A DNA stretch of 64,000 bases. Origin: Metabacillus sp. KUDC1714 (GTDB taxonomy: Bacteria > Bacillota > Bacilli > Bacillales > Bacillaceae). Both the position numbers and the translations under genes were made by a program. The notes under the pieces were generated by a model. It saw only the letters and a list, made by a program, of their open reading frames with translations, did no database searches and was not told the DNA's origin. The stretch lies in NCBI RefSeq assembly GCF_014217835.1, contig NZ_CP055263.1, forward strand, positions 1,377,001 to 1,441,000, given 5' to 3'. Below are positions 36,681-45,558 of this stretch, piece by piece. The stretch's first letter is position 1, and each line of letters begins with the position of its first letter.

Positions 36681-38029
36681 AATGGGTGAAATCCTTACAG
36701 GTTAAATATTTAATGATCATTTTCATCGCAGTTTTGATTATTCCATTTTCAGTTCCATTTGTTTCAATGCTTGTATTTGTCCCACAAATTGCAATGGATG
36801 ATCAAAAGAGCACCTTCGAAGGCTTTAGCCAGCTAGAAGAATTGTGGCATGAGGAAGCGAAACAACTAGCTGATCAATCTGACACAATCATTAGCCAACA
36901 CCTTCAAGAACTACACAAAAAGTATCCTGAATCGCAAATGTTCTGGGTCGACCGCTCAGGAAAAACGCGTGAAACATATAATTACGAGGGTGAGCTTCCT
37001 GACAAATGGACACCCTCTTACACGATTCAATTTATGAAGCAGCATTTTGACGCAGATCCGTTTACTGTTGTCGCATTTCTCGGCGGTGATTCTACCAATG
37101 GGTTTATGGTCATCCAAGTTGACCGCACCCTACTAGAACCGCCAATTCAAAGGTTAAGTGATCATTATAGCTATCTTTATATGATCATTGTCATTTTCAT
37201 CCTCTTTTTATTTATTTTCCTATCCTGGCTGTTTTTTAAAGGCATCCATAAACGATTACTCCGTTTAACAAATGCTATGCAGGATAGAAGTGAACTTGGC
37301 ATCCCCCATACAGTTGTCATCTCAAAGATCGATGAAATTGGGGAGCTTGAAAAAAGCTTTAATCAAATGATTACCGAATTAGAACACAGTCGTAAACGGG
37401 AACAAGAGGCAGAAACACTTAGAAAGGACCTGATCGCAAATTTATCCCACGATCTCCGCACACCGCTGACAACGATTCGTGCGCAGCTTTCGATTGTGAA
37501 TGAAGAGGTAAAGTCAATCAAGGGTAATGAAGCTCTTAAATCAGTTGACCAGAAAATCGATTATCTTAGTGCTCTGATTGATAACTTGTTCTCATACACA
37601 CTTTTATCAGCAGGGAAGTATCCGTATCATCCAGAACAAACGGACCTTAACCGATTAATCCGAAAAATAGCTGCACAATGGTATCCAGTTTTGGAACAGC
37701 AACAATTTGCAATTGACATCAACACACATCAAGAGCCAATCTATTGGACAATTGATCCACAGTGGATGGAACGATTAATCGAAAATCTCCTGCAAAATAT
37801 CATTCGTCATGCAGCTGAAGGAAGGTATGTCGGCATTACCTTAAGCAAACAAGGGAATGGCGGGCAGCTCCTTATTCAGGACAAGGGAAATGGATTTAAG
37901 GAAAAAAGTGAGAAACAAGGTGCAGGGATTGGCCTTACAATTGTTGATCTTATGGTGAAAGAAATGGGATTGACGTGGTCGATTGAGACGAGTGAGGAAG
38001 GTACTGTTGTTAAGATTGTTTGCCCGTAG
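36677..38029 (+). CDS. Sensor histidine kinase
   Basis: 450 residues. Helices near 12-36 and 167-187 frame an outside sensor of ~130 residues; a HAMP linker follows, then H258 in IANLSHDLRTPLT, and an ATPase domain with NLLQNIIRHA (N-box), DKGNGF and GAGIGLTIVDL. Translationally coupled to the regulator. Signal unknown. Confidence 0.85.
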   Translation: MKWVKSLQVKYLMIIFIAVLIIPFSVPFVSMLVFVPQIAMDDQKSTFEGFSQLEELWHEEAKQLADQSDTIISQHLQELHKKYPESQMFWVDRSGKTRETYNYEGELPDKWTPSYTIQFMKQHFDADPFTVVAFLGGDSTNGFMVIQVDRTLLEPPIQRLSDHYSYLYMIIVIFILFLFIFLSWLFFKGIHKRLLRLTNAMQDRSELGIPHTVVISKIDEIGELEKSFNQMITELEHSRKREQEAETLRKDLIANLSHDLRTPLTTIRAQLSIVNEEVKSIKGNEALKSVDQKIDYLSALIDNLFSYTLLSAGKYPYHPEQTDLNRLIRKIAAQWYPVLEQQQFAIDINTHQEPIYWTIDPQWMERLIENLLQNIIRHAAEGRYVGITLSKQGNGGQLLIQDKGNGFKEKSEKQGAGIGLTIVDLMVKEMGLTWSIETSEEGTVVKIVCP

Positions 38030-38142
38030 AATTTAAAGCACACCATTGCTAGAGAGAAGTGTCCGCAGCTAACGGGTTCCGTTACCTATAGCAAAACGAG
38101 TATTTGTAGCTGATAGTGTATAGTAAAATTCATATGACATTG

Positions 38143-38165
38143 GCACCGTTTTTTCGGTGCTTTTT
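38143..38165 (+). terminator. Terminator of the second two-component system
   Basis: 6-bp GC-rich stem GCACCG/CGGTGC with a T6 loop, then TTTTT. 110 nt after the kinase stop codon. Confidence 0.75.
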
Positions 38166-38367
38166 GATTGTGAAAATACATACCCCAGTCCTATTTTAAC
38201 TGAGCTTCTTCAAGTAGATAACCGAGGGCGTTTACAGGAGCAGCCCGGTGATCTGATATAGTAGGTGGGGTGAGAAATCGCGAAAGTTCAAGCCGGCTGT
38301 GGCCATCTGGCTGTTCAAAGTGGCATTCGTGATTCTCGTAAGAAGAAAATGACTGATGAGATAATTG

Positions 38368-38517
38368 CACGTAATAAAAGATTTAAGAGAGTTTTACGAT
38401 AAGAAACGTGCAGAAGGAAAACCCTTCAGAGTAGCAGTTATTGCATGTGTTAATAAGCTCTTACATTGGATTTACGCCTTACTAAAAAGCAGAACTACCT
38501 TCCAGAATATAGCTTAA
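38368..38517 (+). pseudogene. C-terminal remnant of an IS110-family transposase
   Basis: An open frame without a start reads LREFYDKKRAEGKPFRVAVI, then ACVNKLLHWIYALLKSRTTFQ to a TAA. This is the end of IS110/IS116-type transposases ('FYDKKRAEGK...AVIACVNKLLHWIYALLK'). No N-terminal RuvC-like part remains. The sequence just left (38275-38360) is scrambled. The rest of the 38030-38653 gap has only the terminator and a hairpin at 38544-38572 (AACCTTCC/GGAAGGTT). Confidence 0.65.
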
Positions 38518-38653
38518 TAACTATATCTAACTAAATACAACAAAACCTTCCAATTTCAGTATAGAGGAAGGTTATTTGGCGTGAGCACCTTTAGTATATC
38601 ATGTGAAAAATGTTGACAAACTATTAGCTGGTTTAGTTCAGTAATGAAGGTGT

Positions 38654-39226
38654 TCATTTTCCTTTAGTATTATTAAAAGGAGAAAAGCCATTTCTTTTAC
38701 TCACATAATATGCAATAAGAAAAATCAGAAAATAGATTGGAAATGAGAAAAAAGAATTCCATTTTATTTCTTCATAGAAATCAATCCATTTAAAAAATGG
38801 TTCGCCAATAAATGAACCTATAATAGCAAAAAGAAAGGCTTTAATATATGGTGAAACGTGTGGTTTATATTGGAGTAGCAACATTACAATAACTGGTAAA
38901 ATAGAAAAATCATACGGTGCAAATGTTGGTATGATTGGTACAAGTTTATGTATATAAACCCACAAACCTAATGCAATCCCAATAAAATCAAGACCGCAAG
39001 TAATAATCATTACTAAAAATCCGATATATAGTAACCTATCTGCACTATCTTTTGGTCGAAGTTTTAACCATATTATCCAAGGTAAAAAGGTTAATAAGAG
39101 ATTTACCCACCATTCCCATCCTAAGAAACTATTCTCATACCATAAATTGAAAATTTCAGTATTTGCCTTGTCGACGTTTTCATATTGTTTCTTTATTAAA
39201 TCTATATATTTTTCCTCGTTCAACAT
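38654..39226 (-). CDS. CBO0543-family multi-pass membrane protein
   Basis: 190 residues with five to six helices; begins MLNEEKYIDLIKKQYE with AAGGAG 5 nt upstream. The 'WLKLRPKDSADRLLYIGFLVMIITCGLDFIGIALGLW' region, followed by 'PFDFSILPV'-type and 'SFIGEPFFKWIDFY' blocks, matches the CBO0543 family of Firmicutes (unknown function, often several per genome). A topologically similar protein is at 42234. Confidence 0.7.
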   Translation of the reverse strand: MLNEEKYIDLIKKQYENVDKANTEIFNLWYENSFLGWEWWVNLLLTFLPWIIWLKLRPKDSADRLLYIGFLVMIITCGLDFIGIALGLWVYIHKLVPIIPTFAPYDFSILPVIVMLLLQYKPHVSPYIKAFLFAIIGSFIGEPFFKWIDFYEEIKWNSFFSFPIYFLIFLIAYYVSKRNGFSPFNNTKGK

Positions 39227-39569
39227 AGCTCTCCTTTTTTCAAATATGCCTTTTTTTTCATATTCTTTCCTTAATTTTAATGAACTATCCTGCTACATTT
39301 GTGCAATAAGAAAATGCATTACCCCTACTTGAAGTAATGCACCCTATAGTTTAAGTGAATTAGTTCACATTCTTGTTCTTTTAACAGTTTCTTGTATTAC
39401 AGGAATGCTGCCTTGTTTGTTATATAAGAAAAAACCCAGCATTTGCAGTTGGATCTTTGAAAAAAGCACCCTTTAGTTGAAATAGATTTCACCATAAACT
39501 AAAGAAAGCTTTCCACTTCATTTAATACAGGAATGTCCACTGAAGTAAACTAAAACAGCTATCTAATGT

Positions 39570-39989
39570 TTATTCATTTGCAATTTTAAGTATGTGTTCT
39601 AAGTCACTATCTGTTAAAAATCCGCGTAATTTATCGTTTAACGTCACCTCAACTAAAGCAAGCAATTCCTCTCCTTCATTTGTTAGCATAACAGTGCTAC
39701 TCCGTTTATCTTCTAAATATGTGGATTTCTTTACAATTTGGTTATTTTGATAACTTTCCATGCGTGTTACCAGCCTAGATATTGCACTAAGACTAAGACC
39801 AACTTTAGGTTGAAGTTGAGTCAATCTTAGTGTCTTACTATCTGCTTTGGAAAGGTAGTACAGAAAATAAAATTCGTTTAAACTTAATTGGTATTGCTGT
39901 TGTAACGTATAATCAATACTACTTTGTAATCTAGAAAAAAACTTGGCATAATTAACCCATGAATCAACTATATGATCAGAATTCTTCAA
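39570..39989 (-). CDS. MarR-family transcriptional regulator
   Basis: 139 residues, winged-helix MarR family: LRLTQLQPKVGLSLSAISRLVTRMES is the recognition-helix region and KKSTYLEDKRSSTVMLTNEGEELL the wing. The TTG at 39989 is preferred (AGGGTG 5 nt upstream). Divergent from an Old Yellow Enzyme gene whose promoter carries two palindromic operators, so it is very likely its repressor. It has no Cys, so redox sensing by thiol as in YodB-type proteins is not supported; a small ligand is more likely. Confidence 0.82.
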   Translation of the reverse strand: MKNSDHIVDSWVNYAKFFSRLQSSIDYTLQQQYQLSLNEFYFLYYLSKADSKTLRLTQLQPKVGLSLSAISRLVTRMESYQNNQIVKKSTYLEDKRSSTVMLTNEGEELLALVEVTLNDKLRGFLTDSDLEHILKIANE

Positions 39990-40079
39990 ATAATTCACCC
40001 TACTTTACAACTAAATATAAAATCACTATAACATGTCATGTGTTATGTTTTCTAATTTTTCATCTACCATACTGAATGT

Positions 40080-40108
40080 TTGACAAATATATAGGATTGG
40101 ATTATATT
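40080..40108 (+). promoter_or_regulatory. Sigma-A promoter of the OYE-VOC operon
   Basis: Consensus TTGACA, 17-nt spacer, TATATT. The first operator starts 3 nt after the -10, over the expected start site. Confidence 0.85.
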
Positions 40109-40110
40109 AC

Positions 40111-40126
40111 TTGCATGCGCAAGCAA
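40111..40126. promoter_or_regulatory. Putative MarR operator 1
   Basis: TTGCATGCGCAAGCAA, a near-perfect palindrome covering the transcription start region. Confidence 0.75.
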
Positions 40127-40142
40127 TATAACAATAATTTAG

Positions 40143-40158
40143 TTGCTTGCGCAAACAA
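40143..40158. promoter_or_regulatory. Putative MarR operator 2
   Basis: TTGCTTGCGCAAACAA, matching operator 1 at 14 of 16 positions, centred 32 nt downstream (three helical turns). Both sit between the divergent marR and OYE genes. Confidence 0.75.
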
Positions 40159-40180
40159 TTAAATAAAGGAAGTGATTTTT

Positions 40181-41227
40181 ATGGCAACTTTACCAACTCC
40201 TTTTACCATAAAAGGGTTAGAACTTAAAAACAGAATCGTGATGGCACCTATGTGTCAATATTCAGTAGATAAACAGGATGGTACGCCAAACAACTGGCAC
40301 TTTGTTCATTATGTTTCAAGAGCAGTAGGTGGAACAGGACTTATCATCGTTGAAATGACAAGTGTTGATCCTGAGGGTCGTATTACAAATGGAGATTTAG
40401 GGTTGTGGTCAGACGAACAAATTCCTGCTTATAAAAGAATTGTCAATGAAGTTCATAAATATGGAGCAAAAATTGGTATTCAAATTGCACATGCTGGTCG
40501 AAAAGCTGAAGATGCAAATCAACCAGTAGGTCCCTCAGAGATCGCAGTGGAACCTTTACCAGAGGAAAGCAAAAATGGAGAGTTAAAACCTCCAAGAGCT
40601 TTGACAACAGAAGAAGTAAAAAAAACAGTAGTTCAATTTAAGGAAGCTGCACGTCGAGCTGTTGAAGCTGGCTTTGACACAATTGAACTTCACGGTGCAC
40701 ATGGCTATTTAATGCATCAATTTCTATCACCAGCTATTAACAATCGCACTGATGAGTATGGTCAAGACCTATCTAGATTTGGAGTGGAAGTTGTTCAAGC
40801 TGTGCGCAGTATTATGCCAAAGGACATGCCCCTTATTATGAGAATGTCAGCTATTGAATATATAGATGGCGGTTATAAGATTGAACATGCTATTGAAATG
40901 GCTAAAGAATTTAAAAAAGCCGGTGTCGATATGTTCCATATTTCAAGTGGTGGAGAAGGACCTCCAGGCGAATTAAAGCCAGCAAATCATCCGGGTTATC
41001 AAGTACCTTTTGCACGTGCATTCAAAGAAGCATTAAATATTCCTGTTATTGCAGTAGGTAACTTAAGTGACGCACAGGTAGCAGAAGCTACACTTGCAAA
41101 TGGAGATGCAGATCTTGTAGCTGTAGCTAGAGGAATGTTAAATGACCCATATTGGGGTTTGCATGCTATAAAAGTAGTAGCTAGAACAGTAACACCTCCT
41201 GTACAGTACGAGAGAGCAATTCGATAA
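40181..41227 (+). CDS. namA: NADPH dehydrogenase NamA/YqjM (Old Yellow Enzyme)
   Basis: FMN-dependent ene-reductase that reduces electrophilic alkenes, aldehydes and nitro compounds; a detoxification enzyme. 348 residues from the ATG at 40181 (GGAAGTG upstream). Features: RIVMAPMCQYSVDKQDGTPNNWH at the start, containing the regulatory Cys of the YqjM class, the substrate pair in ELHGAHGYLMHQFLSPAINNR, QIAHAGRKA, and the FMN phosphate site ADLVAVARGMLNDPYW. First gene of an operon with a VOC protein, controlled by the divergent MarR regulator. Confidence 0.9.
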   Translation: MATLPTPFTIKGLELKNRIVMAPMCQYSVDKQDGTPNNWHFVHYVSRAVGGTGLIIVEMTSVDPEGRITNGDLGLWSDEQIPAYKRIVNEVHKYGAKIGIQIAHAGRKAEDANQPVGPSEIAVEPLPEESKNGELKPPRALTTEEVKKTVVQFKEAARRAVEAGFDTIELHGAHGYLMHQFLSPAINNRTDEYGQDLSRFGVEVVQAVRSIMPKDMPLIMRMSAIEYIDGGYKIEHAIEMAKEFKKAGVDMFHISSGGEGPPGELKPANHPGYQVPFARAFKEALNIPVIAVGNLSDAQVAEATLANGDADLVAVARGMLNDPYWGLHAIKVVARTVTPPVQYERAIR

Positions 41228-41343
41228 CGTTTCAAAAACATTTCTTTCCTAAAAAACGCTATAGTCTTGTTTCAGAATGTGTGTATACGCTTTCAAAACA
41301 AGACTGATACTAATCAAACGTTTAACAAAGGAGATTTTACAAC

Positions 41344-41865
41344 ATGACAAACATTACACGAGGCATTGACCATATTGGAGTAACAGTACCCGATATCGAA
41401 GAAGCTACAGTTTTCTTTAAAAAAGCTTTTGACGCTAAAATTGCTTATGATAATAAAAAATTAGAAGATGAACCTTTAGCCGGACCCGATGTAGAAAAAA
41501 CATTAGGCATCAAAAAAGGAACAAGGGTTGTCCATATGCGTATACTTTCGTTCGAAAATAGTGCTAGTATTGAACTATTTAAATTCGTAGATACTGATCA
41601 ACGACAACCGTCTATTGCTTCTGATTACGGTGTTCAACATTTTGGCTTCTATGTGGATGACATAAAAGAAGCTGCTAATCGTTTCGTTGAAGCAGGCGGA
41701 GAACTATTAAATGATCCTGGCGAATTGTTAGGAGATGTTGAAGATGGAACAGGACATTTTGTATATGGTCGTGCACCTTGGGGAATGTTAATCGAACTTA
41801 TTAGCTATATACCAAATGGGTTAGTTTACCCAGAAGAGAGTGAAGCAAAACGTTTCACACCTTAA
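41344..41865 (+). CDS. VOC-superfamily (glyoxalase-like) protein
   Basis: 173 residues with two VOC beta-alpha-beta modules: GIDHIGVTVPDIEEATVFFK at the start and GVQHFGFYVDDIKEAANRF in the second half. Metal candidates H at DHIG, E in IELFKF, H in VQHFGF and E in LIELISY. Typical of lactoylglutathione lyase-like or dioxygenase-like enzymes acting on reactive carbonyls or aromatics. Second gene after namA (116 nt), with AAAGGAG upstream. Substrate unknown. Confidence 0.85.
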   Translation: MTNITRGIDHIGVTVPDIEEATVFFKKAFDAKIAYDNKKLEDEPLAGPDVEKTLGIKKGTRVVHMRILSFENSASIELFKFVDTDQRQPSIASDYGVQHFGFYVDDIKEAANRFVEAGGELLNDPGELLGDVEDGTGHFVYGRAPWGMLIELISYIPNGLVYPEESEAKRFTP

Positions 41866-41909
41866 TGGCTATTCATGACTAGTCATATTTAAATAATAAA
41901 ATAACAATT

Positions 41910-41953
41910 CAAAAAGCAGCATTTCTATAAATCAATATAGGAATGCGCTTTTT
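41910..41953 (+). terminator. Terminator of the namA-VOC operon
   Basis: ~16-bp stem with one bulge (AAAAAGC-A-GCATTTCTAT with ATAGGAATGC-GCTTTTT) then a T-run. The rest of 41866-42233 has no gene. Confidence 0.75.
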
Positions 41954-42233
41954 GTTCATTGAAATAGTAACCATATATCTTATTCGTTAACTAAATGAAC
42001 GTTGCCAGACAAGTAATAGCACACCTACCTTTCATAGAAAAGGAAATTTCTTCTTCAACTAACCTGCTCCTTCAGTTGAACAAGGCTGAATCAGTTCAAC
42101 AATTTGTGCGAACTGCGACACTTTTCAATTGAATAATACGATACCTCTTGAGCAAAGATATCTAACAACAACTAAAAAAATATATTTTTCTTATGACAGA
42201 TTTGGTGATTATGTCCACAAAAGGAGAATACCT

Positions 42234-42710
42234 ATGGATAAATTTATACATAATTTAAACTTAGGGGCAAAAGGTCTTTGGTTCCCCCTTACAGTGAGTA
42301 TTTTATTAGCAATAACAGCATTATTAATTCCAAAGAAAAACATTTCTTGGAAAGAAATGTATATTACTTTTGGTATCGTAGGACTTGGTACTTGGATAAG
42401 CGATTCCATTATCGCTAGGGCATTTGATCTAATAGATTTAGGTGATCCTATTCGGACTGGAATTGGAGATATACTCTCGTATACGTTTATACCAACATCT
42501 ATTGCCATTTTATTTCTAAATTACTTTACTAAAGAAAATAAATGGAGATTAACTATCCTTTTCACTGTATTATCATTTATGATTGATACCGGAATGATTT
42601 ATTTTGGATACATGAAATACAAAGGATGGAATACGGCTTTTTCTCTCATTGTTTTTATAATCGCTTTTTCTTTCTTATTACCGATTCACTTAAAAATTAT
42701 AAGAAGATAA
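42234..42710 (+). CDS. CBO0543-like multi-pass membrane protein
   Basis: 158 residues from the ATG at 42234, with AAAGGAG 7 nt upstream (the longer open frame lacks one). About five helices; 'WKEMYITFGIVGLGTWISDSIIARAFDLIDLG' and 'FIPTSIAILFLNYF' repeat the helix-Asp-helix and proline-loop layout of the protein at 38654, so the two may be distant paralogues. Function unknown. Confidence 0.6.
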   Translation: MDKFIHNLNLGAKGLWFPLTVSILLAITALLIPKKNISWKEMYITFGIVGLGTWISDSIIARAFDLIDLGDPIRTGIGDILSYTFIPTSIAILFLNYFTKENKWRLTILFTVLSFMIDTGMIYFGYMKYKGWNTAFSLIVFIIAFSFLLPIHLKIIRR

Positions 42711-42929
42711 TTTTACCCCACCATGATTAGATGAAATATAAACAATTACTCATGTCGCAATTTTCTTCAAATACGACAATAAAGAGAGATGGAATATAAT
42801 CTCTCTTGTTCCACTCACCAATAAAAAAAGAGTTGCAGCAAAATCCTTTACTCAACTAAATGCCCCGTTAGTGAAACAAGGACTATTCTTTAATTATGCT
42901 TGGTTCTATTTTTAACCCAAACACTTCTT

Positions 42930-43406
42930 TTAATATTTATTTACCTCTTTAATAATAGTTCGTTCCACTAATAGTTGATAAAAATAAATAACGATTGCTG
43001 TTACAACTGACAATATGTAAAAATGTTTAGGTTGCATTTTCTTGAATTTGAATACTCCTACTTAAGTGAAAAATTTTACGATAGGGAATGCAAGAAGATA
43101 ATCGAGTACCATGTTTAATGTTAAGTACTTTATAAAGCTACCGTATGTTAATTTAAACACCCAAATAGTTGTTATGAAAAATAAGCCTAAAAGGTAAGAG
43201 AAATCTAAACGATAGTTTGGAAATAAAGCATTTTTCACTTTCCACCACTTACGTCTATCAGCTATTTCGCTTAAAAAACTAAAGGTATAACCAATAAAAG
43301 TTGCGACTGGAAGAAAGCGAACAAATGAATTTTTCCCTAGCAATGGTGTAGTTAACCAAGGGATAACTAATGTACAAAATGATAAAACTTTTCTTTTACT
43401 AATCAT
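42930..43406 (-). pseudogene. CBO0543-like/YndJ-like small membrane gene broken by an in-frame stop
   Basis: The frame from the ATG at 43406 (GTGAGG upstream) stops at a TAA at 43064-43062 after 114 codons, but the same frame runs on for 43 more codons (KMQPKHFYILSVVTAIVIYF...) to 42930. The whole, 158 codons, aligns over its length with the intact 155-residue paralogue at 44105-44572, including its last helix. So a single nonsense change truncated this gene. Alternatively the 114-residue product, with four helices, still works. Confidence 0.65.
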
Positions 43407-43558
43407 AAGAACCTCACAAGGTATAATTTATACATTAGTATCCTTTAAACATACTTTTTTTATTCTTCAAGATGCTTTTTTCAAAAAATATTCTTAGTAA
43501 AATTAGGTATATATTATTGATACAGATAGGTAAGGGTTTGAAGTTATCTCTCCCTTTT

Positions 43559-43633
43559 GTCGGGTAGGTCAGGGATATCGCTATCCCCTTCCCCCCTAAG
43601 AACCGCACGTGTGCCTTTCAGCACATACGGCTC
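43559..43633 (-). mobile_element. Group II intron 3' remnant (domains V and VI)
   Basis: The minus strand at 43633-43600 is a 34-nt domain V: it begins GAGCCGTATGTG, has a GAAA tetraloop, and ends CACGTGCGGTTC, with the right length and pairing. It is followed by a domain VI hairpin (GGGGATAGCGATATCCC) and an intron-like end CCTACCCGAC at about 43559. No reverse transcriptase or upstream domains remain. Cannot splice; it is a relic. Confidence 0.75.
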
Positions 43634-43660
43634 AAGCATGCATTTATCCTTGTCTAGTTA

Positions 43661-43771
43661 CTAGTTAGTGTCGCAATTGGATATATATTCTTAAAAGAAA
43701 TTCCTAATTGGCGAACAGGGGTTGGTATCACAATTATATTAATTGGTTTTTGGTTATTAAAAGGAAAATAA
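43661..43771 (+). pseudogene. C-terminal fragment of an EamA/DMT or SMR-type transporter
   Basis: 36 codons ending LKEIPNWRTGVGITIILIGF..LLKGK, a typical last helix and tail of small multidrug resistance or drug/metabolite transporters. It starts right next to the intron relic, with no start codon, and keeps its own terminator. It is the 3' end of a gene destroyed by insertion or deletion. The rest of 43407-44104 has no gene. Confidence 0.6.
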
Positions 43772-43802
43772 GAAAGAGCTTACCTTGATAGGCTCTTTCT
43801 TA
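43770..43802 (+). terminator. Terminator of the lost transporter gene
   Basis: 10-bp stem AAGAAAGAGC/GCTCTTTCTT overlapping the stop codon. Confidence 0.7.
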
Positions 43803-44104
43803 TGACAAGTGTACTTTCGTTAGTTATTCAAGAATATGGTATTTATATATAGTATCATGGCCTAAGAGTTTAATAAGAATTCTATTACAATAACTCCCTT
43901 AAACAACAAAAGAGAACAATTTTTTTGTTTAAGGGGTTCTTCAACTGATTATTTTCATTTCAAGATAATGTAAAGTTAAATAACCTTATTTTCCTCCTAA
44001 ATTCGTGTGCTTTCTTCAAAATCACTCTCTTCAAACTGGTCAGGATATGGTAGTTTCCAATTCCTGTGTATAAAACAAATAATTATGTTTGTTCGCTTTC
44101 TTTA

Positions 44105-44572
44105 TTAAGAGGGCTTAAACACTTCCTCTTGCCAAAAGTGGTAGCCATAAAGAACAATTGCAAGTGCGACAAAAATACCATAACGACCCCAAGGAGTTAT
44201 GGTAACCAATTGATAAATCCCTAATTTTTCCTGAAGTAAAAAATGAACAGGGAAAATTGCAAACATAAAATCAAGTACAATATTAGTCACTAAATAAATC
44301 CAGAATATTCCATATGTAAAGTGAAATATCCATATAGTTACAACTAAAAAAGCACCTAATACCCCTGGAACAAATGCAGGCTTAAACCATGGTAAAATTG
44401 TTTCTTTAATGATCCAGTGTTTTTGATTGTGAGCTATCAAGTTATAAAGAACCATAAGAAAAGCAGCTAATATCGCAACAGGCATAAAACGTTTTATATC
44501 TTCCTTCTTTAAAAAGAATAATGTGAACCATGGAACAATTAGAATCGTCCAAAGTACAACTTTATTTAACAA
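44105..44572 (-). CDS. Small multi-pass membrane protein (intact paralogue of 42930-43406)
   Basis: 155 residues from a TTG at 44572 (AGAAGGTGGG upstream); a longer frame from 44608 overlaps that ribosome site. Five helices; shared blocks with the broken paralogue are VPWFTLFFL, RFMPVAIL, ILPWFKP, TIWIFHFTYG and NIVLDFMFAIFPV. Function unknown. Confidence 0.65.
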   Translation of the reverse strand: MLNKVVLWTILIVPWFTLFFLKKEDIKRFMPVAILAAFLMVLYNLIAHNQKHWIIKETILPWFKPAFVPGVLGAFLVVTIWIFHFTYGIFWIYLVTNIVLDFMFAIFPVHFLLQEKLGIYQLVTITPWGRYGIFVALAIVLYGYHFWQEEVFKPS

Positions 44573-44762
44573 AATAAACCCACCTTCTTTTATTTTGTAG
44601 TTTCCCAAGGTGATCGTTATTTATACCTGAATTTATTAACTACATTATTAAAAGATTACTGCTTCTTTAGTTGATTAAAAAACGACTACTTTATGAAACA
44701 ATCGCACCCGTTCGTATTATAAGGTTAATCAGATTAGAAAATATTTCAGCACAACAATATCT

Positions 44763-45035
44763 TTATTTTGATGATGATGTAGAAATTGGTGATTTTTGTT
44801 TCTCCCAATCTGTCGGACCCTCATTAGGTTCAATAAACTTCCGCCAATACTCTCCACTTTTCTTATCAAATATTATGATATTACTATCATTTGGTGAGAT
44901 TAACTCATACCTAAATTGTTCTACCTGTGTTGTATTAACTTCTTCAGATTTTAAAGACTGTAAAATTAACCAAGAACCTAAAAGTAAGCATATTCCTAAG
45001 AAAATAATAGAAAAAGACAATAGATTTTTATTCAT
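44763..45035 (-). CDS. Small membrane-anchored protein, unknown
   Basis: 90 residues. One N-terminal helix (LLSFSIIFLGICLLLGSWLIL) then a soluble outside part with 'FDKKSGEYWRKFIEPNEGPTDWEKQKSP', a pattern met in small exported proteins of bacilli. GGGGTC precedes the start. A 123-codon frame on the other strand is judged a shadow. Confidence 0.6.
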   Translation of the reverse strand: MNKNLLSFSIIFLGICLLLGSWLILQSLKSEEVNTTQVEQFRYELISPNDSNIIIFDKKSGEYWRKFIEPNEGPTDWEKQKSPISTSSSK

Positions 45036-45188
45036 TTTTTGACCCCATTTTAAGTTAATAATTTCATTGTATCACTTAACGGAAAATAACATTTTATTAT
45101 TTTCTTTTCAAGTAACCTCCCGTTCGTTGAACAAAGATAAGCTGGAGATAACCAGTTAGGTCTTCAGCTTTTTCTCCATTTTGGTTTA

Positions 45189-45380
45189 TTAAATTGTCGA
45201 TTTCTTTCTTAAGATGGTCTCAAAAGGTCCTCTTATAGATCTTTGATGCATATAATTAGCAACAAATACGGAAAGAACCCAAACGAATACGGCAATCAAG
45301 TCACTCTCTAATTGACTAATTTCCCCACCAAGACCACCAGCATAAGGAGCTAAAATGATAACAAACATTTTCTTGTACAC
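45189..45380 (-). pseudogene. DUF418 (YeiB-like) C-terminal remnant
   Basis: 63 codons whose end, VFVWVLSVFVANYMHQRSIR then GPFETILRKKS, matches the last helix and 'W...GP.E...R' tail of DUF418 membrane proteins, normally about 350-400 residues. No upstream part and no ribosome site. Confidence 0.4.
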
Positions 45381-45420
45381 AATTAAGCACTAATTCTGAA
45401 AAAACTTGATCTATCAATAA

Positions 45421-45462
45421 AAAAATGACTATCAAATTAGTTTACAATTTGATAGTCATTTT
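45421..45462 (-). terminator. Terminator after the YknWX-like pair
   Basis: 18-bp stem AAAAATGACTATCAAATT with its complement and a 6-nt loop; minus-strand T-run. Confidence 0.8.
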
Positions 45463-45558
45463 TGTTTACATTATTACTATTTTGATAGGGCACAGAACCC
45501 GTTAATAAACTGCACTTATCCTTAGTATATACCCATGATAATCCTGCTTAAAAATCCC

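Noticed and set aside
38275..38360. Extension of the IS110 remnant to the left
   Set aside because: The translated words (HLAVQSGIRDS, EQPGDLI) are in different frames and do not match a transposase block I recognise.
44671..45042. 123-codon plus-strand frame
   Set aside because: Opposite a better-supported small membrane protein with signal anchor and RBS; no ribosome site of its own.
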